Source of the DNA: Microbulbifer pacificus | GTDB taxonomy: Bacteria; Pseudomonadota; Gammaproteobacteria; Pseudomonadales; Cellvibrionaceae | Direction of reading: 5' to 3' | Assembly (NCBI RefSeq): GCF_002959965.1 | Contig: NZ_PREV01000026.1 | Location: 2,399,001-2,463,000, forward strand | Length of the DNA: 64,000 bases | Shown: positions 59,491 to 64,000 of the stretch, piece by piece | How positions within the stretch are numbered: the stretch's first letter is position 1 | Layout: the number at the start of each line of letters is the position of its first letter | Translations under genes and position numbers: made by a program | Notes under the pieces: model-generated | Databases searched by the model: none | Seen by the model: the letters and a program-made list of their open reading frames with translations, nothing else | What the model was told of the DNA's origin: nothing

Positions 59491-62400
59491 GTGTTCGATA
59501 AAACACAGTTCAATAAAAACATCTTCAAGAAAAATCGCCTGTCGGAAGTAATCTTTGCCCTGGCGGCCACGGCCTTCAGCGCGCAGCAGGTCTGGGCGCA
59601 GGAGGATGGCGCGTCCGGGCAATCCTCCGGCGCCATCGAGGAAGTGGTGGTAAGTGGGGTGCGCTACAACCTGCAAAACGCACAGGACATCAAGCGCGAG
59701 GCCGATACCTTTGTCGATTCCATTTCCTCGGAAGACATGGGCTCACTGCCGGATCGCAGTGTGCTGGAAGCCATGCAGCGTATGCCCGGTGTTTCCATCG
59801 AGCGCTTCGCCGGTGCTGACGACCCGGACCACTTCGGCGTAGAGGGGTCCGGTGCCGTGATCCGCGGCATGACTGCAACCCGCTCCGAGTTCAATGGGCG
59901 CGATTCCTTCACCGCCAACTCCGGGCGCGGTCTGTCCTTCCAGGATGTACCGCCGGAATTGATGGGAGGTGTGGACGTTTACAAAAACCAGTCCGCCGAC
60001 ATGATCGAGGGGGGCATCGGCGGGACCGTCAGCCTGCGCACGCGCAAGCCATTCGATCTGGCGGAACAGACGATTTCCATCTCTGCGGATTACTCTCAGG
60101 GCGATCTGGATGAAGACGGAACCCCCAGTCTCTCGGCCCTGTTCAGCGACCGCTGGAGCACCAGCGCCGGTGAATTCGGTGTGCTGTTTAATGTGGCGCA
60201 CTCGGAGCTGCTCGGCGCTTCCCATGGCATCCAGTCCGACACCTATCTGCAGTACGGCGCCGAAGGCATCGCCGGGGCAGAGGGTTTCGATACCGTGTGG
60301 ATTCCCAATGCCTCGAACTTCTTCAAGAAAAACGACGAGCGCACCCGCAAGGGCTACGCCGCGGCGTTCCAGTGGGCGGACACCGATGAAACGATACTCG
60401 CCACCGCGCAGTTCATGCGTTCTGACTCACGCCTGTCGTGGGCGGAAAATGCGGTGAAATACCAGGGCGACGCCTACGATGCAGAGCGCCGGGTCGGCCC
60501 GCTGGCGGGCACCGAGTTTTCGTTTGACGACGACGGGGTGTTCGAGCAGGGCGCGATGGTGACCGAGGCCGGGTGGCGCGGCGGTTATGCGCCGGGCGAT
60601 GGTCAGTACGGTTCCAAATTCCAGACCGACACACGGGTAAAAGATACCCATACGGTGGTGGACGATTTTGCGCTGAATCTGAAACTGACTCCCAATGACC
60701 ATTGGGAATACAGTTTCGACCTGCAGTACATCCAGGCGGAAACTCGCGATGACGATCTGCAGATCGCCCTCGGCCAATGGCTGACACAGACCTATGACGC
60801 CAGCGGCGATACTCCGAAACTGGTGGTGGAAGACCCCAACCTTCCCTACGACGGCAGCAGTGACCCCAACTGGTTCCGGAACCCGGAAAACTACTGGTGG
60901 CGTTCGGCCATGGATCACTACGAGCGCTCCGAGGGTGAATCCATCGCCGGACGTTTTGACGGCACCTATTACTTCAGTGAGGAGCCACTGGGACTGCTGC
61001 GCGCGGCAAAATTCGGCGCGCGTCTGGCGGAGCGGGATCAGACCGTGCGCCTCACCTCCTACAACTGGGGCACCATCGGTGCGGAGTGGAATACGCCCTA
61101 TTACCTCACCGACCCGGAAGTGGCGGGGCAGCCCTATGAGTTTGTCAGCTTCAGCGATTTCCATCGCGGCAATGTGGTGAGTGTGCCCGGTGGTGGCTTC
61201 CTGTTCCCCGATGCGGACTACGTCAAAGGGGTGATGAAGGGTTACCGCGATCTGTTTATCTCCCCCTCCGGCGATCCCTGGGAACCCTACCCAACCCGCG
61301 ACGACATTGTGGCGGAGGGTATTTTCCAGGCGCCGGAAGTGTTCGATACCACCGAGACCAACCGCGCGGCTTATCTGCGCCTGGACTTCGGCTCCGACGA
61401 CACTGCATTGCGTTTCTCCGGCAATATCGGCCTGCGTTACGTGGAGCTGGAACGGGAGGCCATGGGCTCGGTGCAGTATCCGGATCTGGTGGGTATTCCG
61501 TACCCCGAGGGCGCACCGGTGGATCTGGACGATTACGCCGCGGTGTATGCCTGGGGCGAACAGGCGGTGGCCGACGGGCGCTACGCAACCGTCAAGGACG
61601 CCATTGCCTACGCGCGCGATGCCAACAACTGGCTGACCCAGGAGGAAAAATCCTTTGGCAACGACGCCTTTACGCTGGAACAGGGCTGGAGCAAATACAG
61701 CACCGTGCTGCCGAGTTTCAACCTGAAACTGGAACTGCGCGATGATCTGCTGGCCCGCTTCGCCGTATCCAAAGCGATCGCGCTGCCGGATATGTCGGAA
61801 GTGAAAAATCAGGCGGTGATTGGCGCCCGTCAGCTGGGGGTGGTGCGCTTTGCGGCAGATGAACTTCCACCCAACGCGCCGGCGCCGGTGGAGGGTGAAG
61901 ACAACGGCACCGATATCAAGTCCGTCTCGGAAGTGGACTGGGTGGGCACCGGCGGCAACCCCTATCTGTGGCCGATGGAATCCATCCAGTACGATGCCTC
62001 GGTCGAATGGTATTTCGCCCAGGTTGGCTCCTTCACCACGTCGCTGTTCTACAAGGATCTGAGCGATACCTTTATCACCGGCGCCTTTCCGCGTGAATTC
62101 GCCAACCCGCTGACCGGGCAGGTGCAGACGGTGGATTTCGAAACCACGGTAAACGGTGGCGACGGATTCATGCAGGGGGTGGAACTCGCTTACCAGCAGT
62201 TTTACGACTTCTTGCCAGAACCCTTCGATGGACTTGGCCTGCAGCTGAACTACACCTGGATCGATTCCGGTCTCAGCAACAACGGCATCGGCAGTCGCGC
62301 AGAGCCGGCCACCGGTGTGGAGGAAAGTACCGAGCGCTATCCATTGCCGGATATCACGCAGCTGCCATTGCGGGGTGTATCCGAGCACACCTACAACATC

Positions 62401-62703
62401 GTCGGCATGTATGAAAAGGGGCCCTGGTCCGCACGGCTTGCCTATAACTGGCGCTCGCGTTACCTCCTCACCACCCGCGACGAAATCAGCAAGTACCCGA
62501 TCTTCAATGACGACGCCGGGTATATGGATGGATCGCTGTTTTATAACTTCGACAACGGCGTAACGGTGGGCCTGCAGGTTTCCAATCTGCTCGATACCCA
62601 GACCGAAACCGTGATGCAGCTGGACGACGCCGGCACCGAGGCGGGCCGTTCCTGGTTTATTCAGGACCGCCGTTTTGCCCTGATTGCCCGCGCAAATTTT
62701 TAA
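59491..62703 (+). CDS. TonB-dependent outer-membrane receptor of the xylan locus
   Basis: 1070 residues from a GTG at 59491, which gives a normal signal peptide (FKKNRLSEVIFALAATAFSA, ending VWAQ); an ATG at 59410 would add 27 residues. TonB-box-like IEEVVVSGVRYNLQNAQDIK, plug (SVLEAMQRMPGVSIERFAG; VDVYKNQSADMIEGGIGGTV), and a large barrel ending in Phe (FALIARANF). It belongs to the long type common in Caulobacter and Xanthomonas carbohydrate loci. It probably imports xylo-oligosaccharides. Confidence 0.9.
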   Translation: MFDKTQFNKNIFKKNRLSEVIFALAATAFSAQQVWAQEDGASGQSSGAIEEVVVSGVRYNLQNAQDIKREADTFVDSISSEDMGSLPDRSVLEAMQRMPGVSIERFAGADDPDHFGVEGSGAVIRGMTATRSEFNGRDSFTANSGRGLSFQDVPPELMGGVDVYKNQSADMIEGGIGGTVSLRTRKPFDLAEQTISISADYSQGDLDEDGTPSLSALFSDRWSTSAGEFGVLFNVAHSELLGASHGIQSDTYLQYGAEGIAGAEGFDTVWIPNASNFFKKNDERTRKGYAAAFQWADTDETILATAQFMRSDSRLSWAENAVKYQGDAYDAERRVGPLAGTEFSFDDDGVFEQGAMVTEAGWRGGYAPGDGQYGSKFQTDTRVKDTHTVVDDFALNLKLTPNDHWEYSFDLQYIQAETRDDDLQIALGQWLTQTYDASGDTPKLVVEDPNLPYDGSSDPNWFRNPENYWWRSAMDHYERSEGESIAGRFDGTYYFSEEPLGLLRAAKFGARLAERDQTVRLTSYNWGTIGAEWNTPYYLTDPEVAGQPYEFVSFSDFHRGNVVSVPGGGFLFPDADYVKGVMKGYRDLFISPSGDPWEPYPTRDDIVAEGIFQAPEVFDTTETNRAAYLRLDFGSDDTALRFSGNIGLRYVELEREAMGSVQYPDLVGIPYPEGAPVDLDDYAAVYAWGEQAVADGRYATVKDAIAYARDANNWLTQEEKSFGNDAFTLEQGWSKYSTVLPSFNLKLELRDDLLARFAVSKAIALPDMSEVKNQAVIGARQLGVVRFAADELPPNAPAPVEGEDNGTDIKSVSEVDWVGTGGNPYLWPMESIQYDASVEWYFAQVGSFTTSLFYKDLSDTFITGAFPREFANPLTGQVQTVDFETTVNGGDGFMQGVELAYQQFYDFLPEPFDGLGLQLNYTWIDSGLSNNGIGSRAEPATGVEESTERYPLPDITQLPLRGVSEHTYNIVGMYEKGPWSARLAYNWRSRYLLTTRDEISKYPIFNDDAGYMDGSLFYNFDNGVTVGLQVSNLLDTQTETVMQLDDAGTEAGRSWFIQDRRFALIARANF

Positions 62704-62749
62704 TTTTCCGCACGACGTCCTTTAACGACATTGTTGTGCTTTCTCGTCG

Positions 62750-62781
62750 GCGCACTGTGCGAGCAGTGCGCTCTTTTTTTG
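62750..62781 (+). terminator. Rho-independent terminator or attenuator after the receptor gene
   Basis: gcgcactg/cagtgcgc stem with a 6-nt loop, then a T-rich tract. It lies between the receptor and halogenase-like genes, so the latter is made by readthrough or its own promoter. Confidence 0.8.
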
Positions 62782-62845
62782 TTTGAATGCGGAAAGTTCA
62801 GCAGGTAAGTTTGAATCTGTTGTATCTGGCAGAGCGGGTTGACGA

Positions 62846-64000
62846 TGAACAATAACAATATCCGTAAAATCGTGATCGTCGGCGGTGGAACGGCCGGTTG
62901 GATGGCCGCGGCGGCGCTGTCCAGAGTGCTGAAAAACCGCTTCTGCGATATCGAGCTGGTGGAATCGGAAAGTATCGGCACCGTTGGTGTCGGTGAGGCC
63001 ACCATTCCGCAGATTCAGGTGTTCAACCACATGCTGGGGCTCGACGAAGACGAGTTCCTGCGCAAAACCTGCGGAACCTTCAAACTCGGCATCCAGTTTG
63101 TGGACTGGGGCAGGAAGGGGGATTCCTATATCCATGCGTTCGGCGAGGTGGGCAAGGATATGGATGGTATCCCGTTTTACCACTACTGGCTGAAAGACCA
63201 CCTGCGCGGCGGCAGCCGCGACATCGGCGAATACACCCTCACCGCACTGGCGGCATTGCAGGGGCGCTTTATGCGGTCGGTTAATGCCGGCAACTCACCG
63301 CTCTCCAACATCACCTACGCTTTTCATTTTGACGCCGGACTCTATGCGCGTTTTTTGCGGGAGTACGCCCAACAGCGCGGGGTGATTCGAACAGAAGGCG
63401 TGGTGGTGAAGGCGGCGCTGGAGCCGGACCGTGGCTTTATCGAATCCATAAGGCTTGAAGATGGCCGGGTAATCGAGGGCGACCTGTTTATTGACTGCTC
63501 AGGATTCCGAGCCCTGCTGATTGGCGAAGCGCTGGGCGTTGGCTACGAAGACTGGCGGCACTGGCTGCCCTGTGACCGCGCCTGGGCGGTGCCCTGTGAG
63601 GGGGATGACAACCCCGCGCCCTACACACGTTCCACCGCTCGCGCCGCCGGCTGGCAGTGGCGAATTCCACTGCAACATCGCATTGGCAACGGCCATGTGT
63701 TCAGCAGTCAGTTTATGGAGGAGGATGAGGCCCGCGAAATTCTGTTGCGCAACCTCGACGGCGCACCGCTGGCCGATCCGAAACTGCTGCGCTTTACCAC
63801 CGGCAAGCGCGACAGATTCTGGCACAAAAACTGTGTTGCGCTCGGCCTTGCCAGCGGCTTTATGGAACCGCTGGAGAGCACCAGCATTCATCTGGTGCAA
63901 TCCGCCGTTGCGAGATTGTTGAGCTTCTTTCCCGACCGCCATTTCGATCCGGTGGATATCGACGAATACAATCGCCAGACGCACTTTGAGATGGATCGTA
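62846..64000 (+). CDS. Flavin-dependent tryptophan-halogenase-like protein, 3' partial
   Basis: ATG at 62846, open to the window end (385 codons seen; full members are about 500). The N-terminal FAD loop [20 protein letters not shown], the [11 protein letters not shown] segment, the Lys in [13 protein letters not shown] (position of the catalytic Lys), and GWQWRIPL, which carries the WxWxIP halogenase motif, are all present. Relatives next to TonB receptors in polysaccharide loci are common in Caulobacter and Xanthomonas, and their substrate there is unknown. No stop codon, so it is cut by the window edge. Confidence 0.88.

Noticed and set aside
60427-62388. A 653-codon open frame on the minus strand
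   Set aside because: Antisense to the xylan receptor gene, which has a proper signal peptide, plug and C-terminal Phe.

Overview
The window looks like the chromosome of a GC-rich, polysaccharide-degrading marine gammaproteobacterium of the Cellvibrio/Microbulbifer/Saccharophagus type. That placement is inferred from gene content: TonB-dependent receptors, many secreted or lipoprotein glycoside hydrolases, a MalT-like regulator, and xylan genes. No rRNA or tRNA gene was seen, so it cannot be confirmed here.

Layout: 1-4.7 kb holds a DUF1592/DUF1552 pair (planctomycete-type cytochrome and Tat-exported partner) and a two-gene unit of peptidoglycan-binding C39-like peptidase plus lipoprotein. 4.7-17.2 kb is a starch/maltodextrin locus: two GH13 lipoproteins and a GH31 alpha-glucosidase on the minus strand, a divergent secreted GH13 amylase, and a TonB-dependent receptor. 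17.5-20.6 kb carries a PhyH dioxygenase, a spermidine-synthase-like methyltransferase, an amidohydrolase and a small protein.

20.9-30.2 kb is an AT-richer array of gene cassettes, all on the minus strand and separated by attC-type sites, with no integron integrase in the window (a CALIN). One attC is degenerate and carries an intact IS3-family element. Most cassette genes are small and unknown, and many are exported. The upstream edge of the array is marked by a bare core site and two related 29-bp palindromes, followed by a hipBA toxin-antitoxin operon.

32-35.4 kb has an MFS sugar transporter and an AGCS symporter, then a bactofilin. 36.3-40.75 kb is a compact four-gene operon: an internally duplicated methyltransferase-like protein, a MotA/ExbB-type channel with a long cytoplasmic tail, an OmpA/MotB-type partner, and a protein with CxxC pairs. 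The motor pair resembles ZorAB, but no Zorya effector is present. This is the strongest candidate for an undescribed system.

40.8-46.4 kb has an L,D-transpeptidase, a cytoplasmic-type GH13 alpha-glucosidase and a MalT-like activator. Sequences matching the MalT box lie upstream of the GH13 genes, tying the two starch loci together. 46.5-64 kb is a xylan locus: a five-gene minus-strand operon (GH115, acetylesterase, aldo/keto reductase, GH9, GH43), a GH10 xylanase lipoprotein, and a divergent TonB-dependent receptor followed by a tryptophan-halogenase-like flavoprotein cut by the window end. LacI-type operator palindromes sit in front of the receptor.
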